From the NCBI RefSeq assembly GCF_027257935.1, contig NZ_JANZKW010000002.1, positions 434,001 through 498,000 on the forward strand: a DNA stretch of 64,000 bases, written 5' to 3'. The DNA comes from Chitinimonas sp. BJYL2 (GTDB taxonomy: Bacteria > Pseudomonadota > Gammaproteobacteria > Burkholderiales > Chitinimonadaceae). The position numbers were made by a program, and so were the translations under genes. The notes below the pieces were generated by a model, which saw only the letters and a program-made list of their open reading frames with translations, made no database searches and was not told where the DNA came from. Shown piece after piece: positions 1-7,540 of the stretch; within the stretch, counting starts at the first letter, position 1, and the number at the start of each line of letters is the position of its first letter.

Positions 1-341
1 CCCATGACGATGATATCAGCCGGCCAATCCCGCGCCGCCTCAATCAGGGTTGTCGCAGTCGACCCGCCCCAGATCTCCAGCAGCACTGTTTCGGTCTCCA
101 CCCCATTTTCCGCGAGCAGCGCCCTGGCGCTTTCCAGCACCTTGCGCCCCGTCTCGCGCAAAGTGGTCTGCAGCTCGCCCACATCTACAAATTCGGCGCC
201 ACCCCAAGTGAACTGGGCAAGGTCAATCACATGGACCAGGCGTGTACGGCCATGCTGATCACAACAGAATCGGGTGGCCTCGATCAGCGCCTGACGCGAG
301 GTATCGCTGTCGTCCACCGGAATGAGAATGCGCTGGTACAT
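1..341 (-). CDS. Universal stress protein (UspA family), C-terminus cut by window edge
   Basis: The minus-strand frame from the ATG at 339-341 is open to the window start. It begins MYQRILIPVDDSDTSRQAL, which is the classic UspA N-terminus (IL-IPVD-S), and continues through a region rich in Val/Ile strands to WPADIIVMG. That last segment is the start of the family's G-2x-G-9x-G(S/T) ATP-binding loop, which is lost beyond the edge. About 113 residues are visible of a usual 140-150. UspA proteins are small cytoplasmic stress-responsive nucleotide-binding proteins. The gene is divergent from the thioesterase at 456, with about 114 bp between them. The family assignment is firm; the particular role is unknown. 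Confidence 0.85.
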   Translation of the reverse strand, partial: MYQRILIPVDDSDTSRQALIEATRFCCDQHGRTRLVHVIDLAQFTWGGAEFVDVGELQTTLRETGRKVLESARALLAENGVETETVLLEIWGGSTATTLIEAARDWPADIIVM

Positions 342-455
342 GGCGTCCCCCAATCTGTGCCAATCGGCTACACATACAATTCACTATAGCTTCCCGGTTG
401 CAGGGTAGTCCGGGAGACGCTTAGACTGGCCGCTCGATCACCCCGCCGCTCTCGC

Positions 456-887
456 ATGGCCCGCGTAAAACTAGACCTCCCCGAACGGTTTGCCTTTGTC
501 ACCACACTGGATGTGGGCATCGGCCATATCAACTACGGCGGTCATCTGGGCAACGATTCCGCGCTCACACTCATTCACGAAGCGCGGATGCGTTATCTCA
601 AATCCCTAGGCTTTACCGAGTTGGACATTGGTGGCCTGGGTTTGATCCTGTGCGATGCTGTGATCGTCTACAAATCGCAGGCGTTCTGGGGTGAGCAGTT
701 GCGTGCCGAAGTCACCGCGGCCGATTTCAACAAGTATGGCTGCGACCTGTTTTACCGTCTCAGCCAGGCATCCGATGATCGCGAAGTGTTGCGTGCAAAG
801 ACGGGTGTGGTGTTTTTTGATTATCAGCAACAAAAACCGGCTGCCGTTCCGGTAGTCTTTCTGGACGCAATGGAGACACAGTCATGA
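456..887 (+). CDS. Hotdog-fold acyl-CoA thioesterase family protein
   Basis: The 143-residue protein has the 4HBT/hotdog pattern. DVGIGHINYGGHLGND near residues 20-33 corresponds to the D-x-x-G-H-x-N-x-x-Y region of YbgC/FcbC-like thioesterases, followed by an alpha helix (ALTLIHEARMRYL) and beta strands. Such enzymes hydrolyse acyl-CoA thioesters in the cytoplasm; the substrate here is unknown. Its stop overlaps the start of the TerB-like gene at 884 (ATGATGA), so the two are probably translated together. Confidence 0.8.
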   Translation: MARVKLDLPERFAFVTTLDVGIGHINYGGHLGNDSALTLIHEARMRYLKSLGFTELDIGGLGLILCDAVIVYKSQAFWGEQLRAEVTAADFNKYGCDLFYRLSQASDDREVLRAKTGVVFFDYQQQKPAAVPVVFLDAMETQS

Positions 888-1300
888 TGAAACGCTACGC
901 CACCAATAGTCCGGAAGCCATGTCCCGCCTCCTCGTCATGCTGATGATGAGTGACGGCAATCTGGACCCGCGCGAAATCGACAGCCTCGAAACCCTGCAT
1001 ATGTACGAGGCCATCGGTATCAGCCGGCAGAAGTTCATCGAAGTGTTGCATACCTACTGCAATGACCTCAGCGACGAAGCCGACGAGGAAGGCCGCATCC
1101 ACCTGGTCGACAAGCAACGCATCGACGACATGCTCGACAGCATTACCGAACCCAAGAAGCAGCTGCTGGTCGCCACGCTGGCGCTGGATATGGCCAAGTC
1201 TGACCGCACCATCTCCGAGCCTGAACTCGCCATCTACAAGCACATGCTGGAGCGATGGCACCTGACGCTGGATGATATCGAGTCGGCTTACGCCAGCTGA
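884..1300 (+). CDS. TerB-like helical protein
   Basis: This is a 138-residue, almost wholly alpha-helical acidic protein. The pattern LLVMLMMSDGNLDPREIDSL, and again ALDMAKSDRTISEPELAIY, matches the two-repeat layout of the TerB/DjlA N-terminal fold, in which acidic helices may bind metal. No enzyme motif is visible. It overlaps the upstream thioesterase by 4 bp and is followed by a strong hairpin at 1341-1370, so the two genes probably form one operon. The function is unknown; family membership is inferred from the repeat pattern. Confidence 0.55.
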   Translation: MMKRYATNSPEAMSRLLVMLMMSDGNLDPREIDSLETLHMYEAIGISRQKFIEVLHTYCNDLSDEADEEGRIHLVDKQRIDDMLDSITEPKKQLLVATLALDMAKSDRTISEPELAIYKHMLERWHLTLDDIESAYAS

Positions 1301-1340
1301 GTCCCAGTTCGGCCCGGGTCGCCCAGCAAGCGGCCCGCAG

Positions 1341-1370
1341 AGCATGGTGCGTCCTGCTACGCACCATGCT
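1341..1370 (+). terminator. 12-bp perfect hairpin after the TerB-like gene
   Basis: AGCATGGTGCGT pairs perfectly with ACGCACCATGCT around a 6-nt loop, about 40 bp after the TerB-like stop. There is no T-run behind it, so it may end or attenuate transcription, or protect a 3' end, rather than act as a standard intrinsic terminator. Confidence 0.5.
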
Positions 1371-1421
1371 GAATTAGCTGCATAAGCAGGTAAAATCGGG
1401 CATCTATCAAGGATGCCCCGC

Positions 1422-2276
<855 letters not shown>

Positions 2277-2320
2277 TTGCCGCCTGTCTCACCTTGGTAC
2301 TTGGTAACACCGCCCAAAGC

Positions 2321-2344
2321 ATGGAGAATACGAACGTTCTCCAT
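2321..2344. promoter_or_regulatory. Inverted repeat upstream of dinB, candidate SOS operator
   Basis: ATGGAGAA and TTCTCCAT form perfect 8-bp arms around an 8-bp spacer, 19 bp before the dinB start. The spacing equals that of LexA boxes (arms about 8 bp apart), but the arms are not the usual CTGT/ACAG. It could be the operator of a LexA of different specificity or another regulator of dinB. Confidence 0.4.
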
Positions 2345-2363
2345 TCGTTTCATCGGGCCTGCC

Positions 2364-3455
2364 GTGCGCGAACGCCAGCGCAAGATCATCCACATTGATT
2401 GCGACTGCTTCTATGCCGCCGTCGAAACACGCGACAACCCCAGCTTGCACGGCAAGCCGGTTGCCGTGGGCGGGCGACCTGAAACACGCGGCGTGATTGC
2501 CACCTGCAATTACGAGGCTCGCCGCTACGGTGTTCGCTCTGCCATGGCCTCAGGCCAGGCATTGCGACGCTGCCCCGGCCTGATTCTGTTGCCACCACGC
2601 TTTGAGGCTTATCGCGCCGCATCCAGGCAGATTCATGCCATCTACAGCGACTTTACTGCCCTCATCGAACCCCTGTCGCTGGATGAAGCCTATCTGGATG
2701 TCACTGATTCCCCGCACCATCAGGGCAGTGCCACGCTGATGGCCGAAGCCATACGGGCGCGGATCAAGGCCGAAGTCGGCATTACGGCGTCGGCCGGCAT
2801 TGCGCCCAACAAGTTCGTCGCCAAAATCGCCAGCGACTGGAACAAGCCCGACGGCCTGTTTGTCGTGCGGCCACCCGAGATCGACGCCTTTGTCGCCGCG
2901 CTGCCTGTGGGCAAGCTCTTCGGCGTCGGTCAGGTCACCGCCGCCAAACTCAATCAACTGGGGGCGCAAACCTGTGCCGACCTGCGCAGCTGGCCGCTGA
3001 CCGAGCTGGTACGCCACTTCGGCAAGTTTGGCGAACGCTTGCACGCGCTGTGCCGTGGTATCGACGATCGACCGGTGCGCAACGATTATCCGCGTCGCTC
3101 ATTATCGGTGGAGACCACCTACGTCCACGACCTGGCTGACCTGGCGGCCTGCGCGCAAGCGCTCAGCCCGCTGATTGACGATCTGCAACGCCGACAGCAG
3201 CGCGATCCGGATGCCGGGCAACCCCATAAAACGTTCATCAAACTGCGCTTCAACGACTTTACCCACACAACGGTGGAATGCCTGTGTGCCAAGCCGGATA
3301 CCGAAGTCTGGCTGCGATTGCTGCAGCAGGGCTGGGAGCGGCAACGCAAACCCGTACGCCTGCTGGGGGTGGGGTTTCGTTATGAAGACGAAGACAAATC
3401 TGCCAGCCGCCAGTTGGCACTGTTCGAACCCGCTCACGCAGCCCATGCAGCATGA
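2364..3455 (+). CDS. dinB: DNA polymerase IV (Y-family translesion polymerase)
   Basis: From the GTG at 2364 the protein is 363 residues. It begins with the Y-family palm motif KIIHIDCDCFYAAVE and continues with EPLSLDEAYLDVT (catalytic Asp-Glu) and SAGIAPNKFVAKIASDWNKPDG, with helix-hairpin-helix residues GVGQVTAAKL, all typical of DinB. It copies damaged DNA in the cytoplasm during SOS or stress. The frame is open upstream of the GTG, but no better start is seen. Its stop overlaps the start of the glycosylase gene (ATGA at 3452), so the intact ancestor was a dinB-glycosylase repair operon. An inverted repeat lies just upstream. Confidence 0.93.
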   Translation: MRERQRKIIHIDCDCFYAAVETRDNPSLHGKPVAVGGRPETRGVIATCNYEARRYGVRSAMASGQALRRCPGLILLPPRFEAYRAASRQIHAIYSDFTALIEPLSLDEAYLDVTDSPHHQGSATLMAEAIRARIKAEVGITASAGIAPNKFVAKIASDWNKPDGLFVVRPPEIDAFVAALPVGKLFGVGQVTAAKLNQLGAQTCADLRSWPLTELVRHFGKFGERLHALCRGIDDRPVRNDYPRRSLSVETTYVHDLADLAACAQALSPLIDDLQRRQQRDPDAGQPHKTFIKLRFNDFTHTTVECLCAKPDTEVWLRLLQQGWERQRKPVRLLGVGFRYEDEDKSASRQLALFEPAHAAHAA

Positions 3456-3571
3456 ATGAACGCAAGCGCTGTTTCCCGCCCGTGGTGAATGCGCAGACCC
3501 GGGTATTGATCCTGGGTAGCCTGCCGGGCGAGGCCTCGCTGGCAGCCACGCAATACTATGCGCATCCGCAG
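3452..3571 (+). pseudogene. DNA-deoxyinosine/uracil glycosylase family gene, 5' part (interrupted)
   Basis: The ATG overlaps the dinB stop. Forty codons read MNERKRCFPPVVNAQTRVLI and then LGSLPGEASLAATQYYAHPQ, matching the N-terminus of the uracil-DNA-glycosylase-superfamily DNA-deoxyinosine glycosylases (LILGSLPG...S...QYYAHPxNxFW). After CAG at 3569-3571 the frame enters inserted DNA and stops at 3581-3583. The natural continuation NQFWRLMG is found at 7539. The family removes deaminated bases such as hypoxanthine or uracil. The gene is broken here by a 3967-bp insertion. Confidence 0.88.
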
Positions 3572-3573
3572 AA

Positions 3574-3621
3574 GAAGACTTGAGTAAAGCCCCCTGATGC
3601 TTTCTCGTTCAATATTTGAAC
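3574..3621. repeat. Left-end repeat of cargo unit 1
   Basis: This copy of the shared left end reads GAAGACTTGAGTAAAGC, and about 16 bp later carries the hairpin GTTCAA-TAT-TTGAAC at 3607-3621. Other copies lie at 5450 (diverged), 5605 and 7385. It touches the host codon CAG at 3569-3571 through GAA. Confidence 0.75.
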
Positions 3622-3721
3622 CTTACTTTACGCTTTTAACAAATCAAAAAAAATGGAATTATCCTCAGCCCATGTCAATGCCCATCCACGTAACCCAGAC
3701 AATCTGTTTCCCCAATAAAAC

Positions 3722-4831
3722 TTAGTCATAATCCGGAATACTGGAGTACCGCCACCCACCTTCGGGTTCATATTCATTTGGGTTGGCAAAATACTGATCG
3801 AGCAGCCTGGATTCCACAAGACTCAATGACTCATAGCGAACGTCCCACATGACACGGCCAATCTGTGATATCGATGGTCGTGATTCCGGCTCTTCATTGA
3901 CTGCCCACTCGAAGAGCCGAGGTAGAATTAGTCCGCCCGGTATGCTTAATTCTCGCAGTTCGTTCGCACGTTCCATTAAGCGACTTTTCAGTGCGCCACT
4001 ATAAACCTCTGATGCGTATTCACCCAAGCTAGCGAACGTAACCGGGTTCTGTAATGAGAGAACTCTGTAAAGAAGCATGCCGAGCCCCCAACTCTCATAT
4101 GTGCCCCCAAAATAGCGATTGTGTTGCCAAGGCTTAAAAACCTCAGGGGGAAGACTAGTAATAGCTCCCACGATCATACGTGGCGCTTGAGAGAGCATTA
4201 CGAAGTTGTGATCGGGTTCATCGTCATAGCTCCCCATAATCACAGGAAGCGCCTCCCCCCAATCAAGTACCATTACTGCCGACCTAGAGTCGCGGAACCC
4301 GACCGTAGGCCCCATATGTACCTGATCTTCTGGCAACAGTATTATGTTCCCAGGATGAAAGTCTCGGTGTTGAAAAGACAACGTGGCCTTGGACATTGCA
4401 ACTGCAATGCGATGAAAAACTTCAAGGCGTTTCTCCACATCTAGCGTGTGAGCACGTGCGAGCCAATCAGATAACAATTCACCGTCAACCCACTCGGTTA
4501 CTAATACCATCGATTGCAATTCGTCAAATTGCTCAAAGTGCAGAACTTCCGGGGCAACCCCCTCCCCAGGAAACTGTCTAGTTCTTACAAGGGCATCTCG
4601 TTCCATCAAAAACTTTGCTCGCTCTCCCTCGCCTCGAGGACAGATGAGGTATTTAAAAAATACTCGCTGCCCTGTACTAACATCCGTTCCTGAGAAAGTA
4701 GTTCCTCCAAACGAATTTCCGATATTTTCATCAGCGCGATACCGACCGTCAATTGTGTCAATTCCCAACCTTCTAATTAATGAGAGAGCGCTAGGCGATA
4801 AAGAAGTTTTACTCGAAATGGATATAACCAT
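3722..4831 (-). CDS. Hanks-type Ser/Thr protein kinase-like protein in mobile cassette
   Basis: The 369-residue protein shows kinase landmarks in order. These are a glycine-rich loop (GNSFGGTTFSG, about 38-48), a VFFKY lysine at about 60, the catalytic loop HRDFHPGN at 155-162 with Asp and Asn in place, and a metal-binding DWG at 190-192 where DFG is usual. Further on are a GTYESWGLGMLLYRVL helix (APE/F-helix region) and an ExRPS C-lobe motif. No transmembrane or sensor domain follows, so it is a soluble kinase. Only 9 bp separate it from the 163-residue gene upstream, so they form an operon. Many kinases carried in defence cassettes act by phosphorylating host factors on infection; that role is inferred from context here. 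Confidence 0.8.
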   Translation of the reverse strand: MVISISSKTSLSPSALSLIRRLGIDTIDGRYRADENIGNSFGGTTFSGTDVSTGQRVFFKYLICPRGEGERAKFLMERDALVRTRQFPGEGVAPEVLHFEQFDELQSMVLVTEWVDGELLSDWLARAHTLDVEKRLEVFHRIAVAMSKATLSFQHRDFHPGNIILLPEDQVHMGPTVGFRDSRSAVMVLDWGEALPVIMGSYDDEPDHNFVMLSQAPRMIVGAITSLPPEVFKPWQHNRYFGGTYESWGLGMLLYRVLSLQNPVTFASLGEYASEVYSGALKSRLMERANELRELSIPGGLILPRLFEWAVNEEPESRPSISQIGRVMWDVRYESLSLVESRLLDQYFANPNEYEPEGGWRYSSIPDYD

Positions 4832-4840
4832 ATTGCACTT

Positions 4841-5332
4841 TCATTCATCAATTCCCGGCTGGCGTATTGCTTGAACTCTGCTGCAAACCAACATGATTTC
4901 ATTCTGAGAACGGATCGCAGAAATAAGGTCGTCGCACCTAAATTGCAGACGGCTGAGTAGCTCCCCTATCGACTCGTTATGACTTGAGGTTTCATATGCA
5001 CCATAGAGGTCGTCACACAGTGGACTCCAACAAAAGCAGAAGTCTTCCACTGCGCGTAGAGTTCTTACCTCTCCTACCATATGCGTATATCCGCGCGCGA
5101 CTTCGATCGAACCCGTACAAAAAAGTGAACGTTGTCGAAATCGCACACCGAATTTAGCTTCAAACCAGTTGTCTATCTCCAACTGTACACACAGTGGCAT
5201 GTTCACCGGGAAGCGATCGGTCGGAGAACTTATTGTAACTATCTGTTCGCTGGCACGCGTCGGGAAGCCACGCAATAGCATGAGCCCACCTGCCAATTCG
5301 TCCCATGTATTTGCCGAGTTCCATATATGCAT
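4841..5332 (-). CDS. Unrecognised 163-residue protein paired with the cassette kinase
   Basis: I do not recognise this protein. It starts MHIWNSANTWDELAGG and has no signal peptide or membrane helix. The stretches LLRG near residue 20, RSLFCTGSIEVARGYTH in the middle, and FCFCWSPLCDDLYGAY later vaguely recall the R...STS layout of ADP-ribosyltransferase folds. No E-x-E pair is clear, so this is only a guess. It is the first gene of a two-gene operon, 9 bp before the kinase, and both lie on one mobile cassette. It may be the kinase's target, sensor or effector. A promoter-like TTGATT lies about 60-70 bp upstream on the minus strand. Confidence 0.55.
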   Translation of the reverse strand: MHIWNSANTWDELAGGLMLLRGFPTRASEQIVTISSPTDRFPVNMPLCVQLEIDNWFEAKFGVRFRQRSLFCTGSIEVARGYTHMVGEVRTLRAVEDFCFCWSPLCDDLYGAYETSSHNESIGELLSRLQFRCDDLISAIRSQNEIMLVCSRVQAIRQPGIDE

Positions 5333-5428
5333 AGTTTTGTTTGTTTAGAAGTTAGGAGTGATTGCCGACGATATGTAAAACTACCATACAAAATCAAACT
5401 GATCCGCGCGCAGGCATCTTGTAGAAAT

Positions 5429-5604
5429 ATCAAATTTGCCAGCAATTCAGAAGGCCCAGGCAGCGCTTCATGACACTTATCGATTCAATTGGTGAAATCC
5501 AGCCGAAGATTCCGGCAAGGCCCAAGAAGGGCTTAGACGCCGGCAAACCAGCATAAATTTGAGCTGAATACCCTCAAAAGGTGTCAAATTGACCAGAGGT
5601 TTAA
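5429..5604. repeat. Diverged right end of unit 1 followed by a cargo-less unit
   Basis: At 5429-5449, ATCAAATTTGCCAGCAATTC is a decayed copy of the right end GTCAAATTGACCAGAGGTTT. At 5450-5604 a complete short unit follows. It has a diverged left end (GAAGGCCCAG..GCTTCATGACACTT), then an AGGCCCAAGAAGGGCTT hairpin (5517-5533), and a perfect right end. The cargo-less copy at 7385-7540 matches it over its whole length. Confidence 0.75.
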
Positions 5605-5654
5605 GAAGACTTGGGTAAAGCTTCTTGATACTTCTCGGTTCAATAAGTGAAATT
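5605..5654. repeat. Left-end repeat of cargo unit 2
   Basis: This is near-identical to the left end at 7385: GAAGACTTGGGTAAAGCTTC is exactly shared. With the preceding AA it forms an AAGAAG/CTTCTT hairpin spanning the unit junction. The second inverted repeat (GGTTCA..) is imperfect here. Confidence 0.75.
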
Positions 5655-5683
5655 CATATATAGCTTCTCACAAATACTTTGGG

Positions 5684-6961
5684 CTACTTCTCTATGGCTC
5701 GCTGTAGACGCCCCCAAAGAGGCCGCAACTGGCGCCTAATTGCCTTTGAGTTCATTACCTTGGCCGCTTTATATCCATATCGCAGGAAATTTCGACTCCC
5801 AAGGTGTGAATATCTGGACAGCAACTTTCGCCGGTATAGCGTTTTCTCATCGGCTCCGTTAGCGATTTTTGCCTTGTTCCTGCTCCGCATCGTCTGCTTG
5901 GCCAAACTGACACCACGCTTCATATGGTTTGAGAACTTAGCGAATGCAGCAGAGCGAATAATAGTTTGCTGTCCATCGAAAAGAAAACCAAGGTATTGCA
6001 AAGGTTTATTACAAACAAGGGAAGCCCCATTTTTTGTAAAAACACAGGTATCGGTTTTGTCTGGATTAATTTTTAGTTCTAATTTCCCTATCTCAGAAAT
6101 ACAGAAACTCTCGGTCTCACTGGCAAGTTCTACAGGCATGACAAACAGAATGTCGTCACAGTACCGCATGTACTTACCGCCATGGGCTGTTGCGAACGCA
6201 TTAGCCACAGCATCAAATTCCAGCATATACACATTGGAGAGCAGAGCACTGATTGCCGTTCCCTGTGGAATGCCGCATTTGTTCGGGTTCGTTTTGATCA
6301 GTTTTGCGTCCCGAACTTGCCCCCGGAAGTTAGTAGGGCTGCAAAGACGGTATTTGCCGTTTCCCCGAGGGTTATGAACGGAAATCCCCAGAGCACCGAA
6401 GACTTCATCTCGATCAACATATGCAAACTTGGTCAATGCCTTGTAAACCGCAAAGTGATCAGAAGGGAGTTCTGAGATCCCAAGCAACTGCTTCCAACGA
6501 AGCTTAAGTTGGGCGTGGTCAATCGTATCGAAAAACTTCGTCACATCTAGAGCAACTGCAACACAGTTACCACGAACACTAATCTCATCAAATGCTGACT
6601 TCGCAAAGTTGATGTTGTTCTTACCTAACGAACGGAAAGCGAGCACACAGTCTGCAAGACCTTGCTTTGCAAGATGTAATTCATATAACGCGCCAATTCT
6701 CTCCGCATAAAAACCAAAGATAAGTGAGTCACTATGGGCGGCGTAAGAGATCTCTCGATCCTTATGGTGCCAGTCCAGATGTCCAGTGGTCTTGTTCTGC
6801 TTGATTTTGGTGGTATGTACATTGAAACGAATCAATGGCCAAAAAGCATGAGTCGCCACTGCATTTGGATTAGTAACCAGCGCCATCGCCTTTTGAAGGC
6901 TCAGCGGCTCATCGAAATGCAAGTAACGGCGTTGACGAAACCAAGTAGGTGTATCAAGCAT
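5684..6961 (-). CDS. Reverse transcriptase, DRT2 (UG2)-like antiviral RT
   Basis: The 425-residue protein has RT palm motifs. VALDVTKFFDTID (catalytic Asp at about 139), GIPQGTAIS (about 230-238), YCDD at 267-270, LKINPDKT and LQYLGFLF follow in the right order. The N-terminus WFRQRRYLHFDEPLS and the segment YAAHSDSLIFGFYAERIGALYE are typical of the unknown-group defence RTs. A stand-alone RT of about 430 residues with YCDD and a structured leader fits DRT2, in which the RT copies a partner ncRNA into repeated cDNA that creates a growth-arresting gene during phage infection. There is no maturase or endonuclease domain, arguing against a group II intron. About 400 bp of non-coding DNA precedes it within the same cassette. 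Confidence 0.82.
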   Translation of the reverse strand: MLDTPTWFRQRRYLHFDEPLSLQKAMALVTNPNAVATHAFWPLIRFNVHTTKIKQNKTTGHLDWHHKDREISYAAHSDSLIFGFYAERIGALYELHLAKQGLADCVLAFRSLGKNNINFAKSAFDEISVRGNCVAVALDVTKFFDTIDHAQLKLRWKQLLGISELPSDHFAVYKALTKFAYVDRDEVFGALGISVHNPRGNGKYRLCSPTNFRGQVRDAKLIKTNPNKCGIPQGTAISALLSNVYMLEFDAVANAFATAHGGKYMRYCDDILFVMPVELASETESFCISEIGKLELKINPDKTDTCVFTKNGASLVCNKPLQYLGFLFDGQQTIIRSAAFAKFSNHMKRGVSLAKQTMRSRNKAKIANGADEKTLYRRKLLSRYSHLGSRNFLRYGYKAAKVMNSKAIRRQLRPLWGRLQRAIEK

Positions 6962-6964
6962 GTG

Positions 6965-7350
6965 CTAGCAATTTCAGTAGCAAAACCGAGGAGGGATAAG
7001 ACCGTGGCAATCTTTACCACCCTCCCCGGCTTAACCGAGTGATAACTCATCACCATCTTGCGACACGAGGTCGCGTAGCCACGCGTGTTAGCAATGTCGT
7101 ACAGTTACCTAGAGACAACCATGAGGCTGAGATTCCAAGTTCAGTGGTCAAGTTTGCCCGGCATGGCCGGATGGCTTGACATCCTGTGACATACCCCTGA
7201 TACCGATCTATCAAGGCATGCGCACAATATCATTAAATCCGCTAGCCGCTGAAATCCGAGCTGATATTCACTAAGAACTGGATCAGACAGTAAGAGTACC
7301 GTCGCTGATGATGTGGCCTCGTGTTCGTAAAGCCTCATCGTGGGCAAATC
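6965..7350 (-). ncRNA. Candidate structured ncRNA upstream of the RT
   Basis: The 420 bp between the RT start and the cassette's right end hold no recognisable gene but several strong minus-strand hairpins. At 6987-7030, CCGGGGAGGG pairs with CCCTCCTCGG (10 pairs, one G-U), ending about 25 nt before the RT start codon. At 7058-7074 GCGAC pairs with GTCGC. At 7147-7180 a two-part stem has GTCAAG/CTTGAC outside CCGGC/GCCGG. DRT2 systems encode the template ncRNA exactly here, upstream of and co-oriented with the RT gene. A TTGACA hexamer in the right-end repeat (7361-7366) points towards it. The ends and the template region are not determined. Confidence 0.6.
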
Positions 7351-7362
7351 AGCAATGAAGAT

Positions 7363-7384
7363 GTCAAATTGACCAGAGGTTTAA
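7363..7384. repeat. Right-end repeat of cargo unit 2
   Basis: GTCAAATTGACCAGAGGTTT followed by AA is identical to the right ends at 5583-5604 and 7519-7540. Read on the minus strand it starts the cassette with TTAAAC and contains TTGAC. Confidence 0.75.
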
Positions 7385-7540
7385 GAAGACTTGGGTAAAG
7401 CTTCTTGATGCTTCTCGGTTCAACTAGTGAACCCCCGCGCAAAGCTTCCGACAAGGCCCAAGAAGGGCTTAGACGCCGGCCAACCAGCATAAAATCGAGC
7501 TGAATGCCCTCAAAAGGTGTCAAATTGACCAGAGGTTTAA
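7385..7540. repeat. Cargo-less 156-bp unit at the right edge of the insertion
   Basis: It has the left end GAAGACTTGGGTAAAGCTTC, the perfect hairpin GGTTCA-ACTAG-TGAACC at 7417-7433, an AGGCCCAAGAAGGGCT hairpin, and the right end GTCAAATTG..GGTTTAA. It is a miniature version of the cargo units, as a MITE or empty cassette would be. The final AA is shared with the host codon AAC at 7539-7541. Confidence 0.75.

Larger units (their letters stand above)
3572..7538. mobile_element. Cassette-array insertion inside the glycosylase gene
   Basis: Joining 3571 to 7539 restores a continuous glycosylase frame, so this 3967-bp block is an insertion with clean edges. It is visibly richer in A/T than its surroundings. 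It consists of four head-to-tail units: 3574-5449 (kinase cargo), 5450-5604 (no cargo), 5605-7384 (RT cargo) and 7385-7540 (no cargo). All share a left end starting GAAGACTTG and a right end finishing in GAGGTTTAA, and all genes point to the minus strand. On the minus strand the host target reads G|TT and each unit starts TTAAAC, which recalls integron core sites (GTTRRRY). The internal junctions read C|TT, however, and no integrase or transposase lies in the window. The mobilising enzyme is therefore unknown. Confidence 0.8.

Noticed and set aside
6734-7042. Small plus-strand frame across the RT start and leader
   Set aside because: It crosses the RT N-terminus and the strong hairpin without a ribosome site; all cargo genes lie on the other strand.
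5684-7384. Group II intron or retron as the source of the RT
   Set aside because: The RT has no maturase (X) or endonuclease domain, no domain V-like RNA is seen, and the retron VTG triplet was not found. Defence-type RT features fit better.
3572-7538. A standard insertion sequence or composite transposon
   Set aside because: No transposase gene, no terminal inverted repeats of IS type and no clear target-site duplication are present; only an ambiguous AA is shared at the edges.
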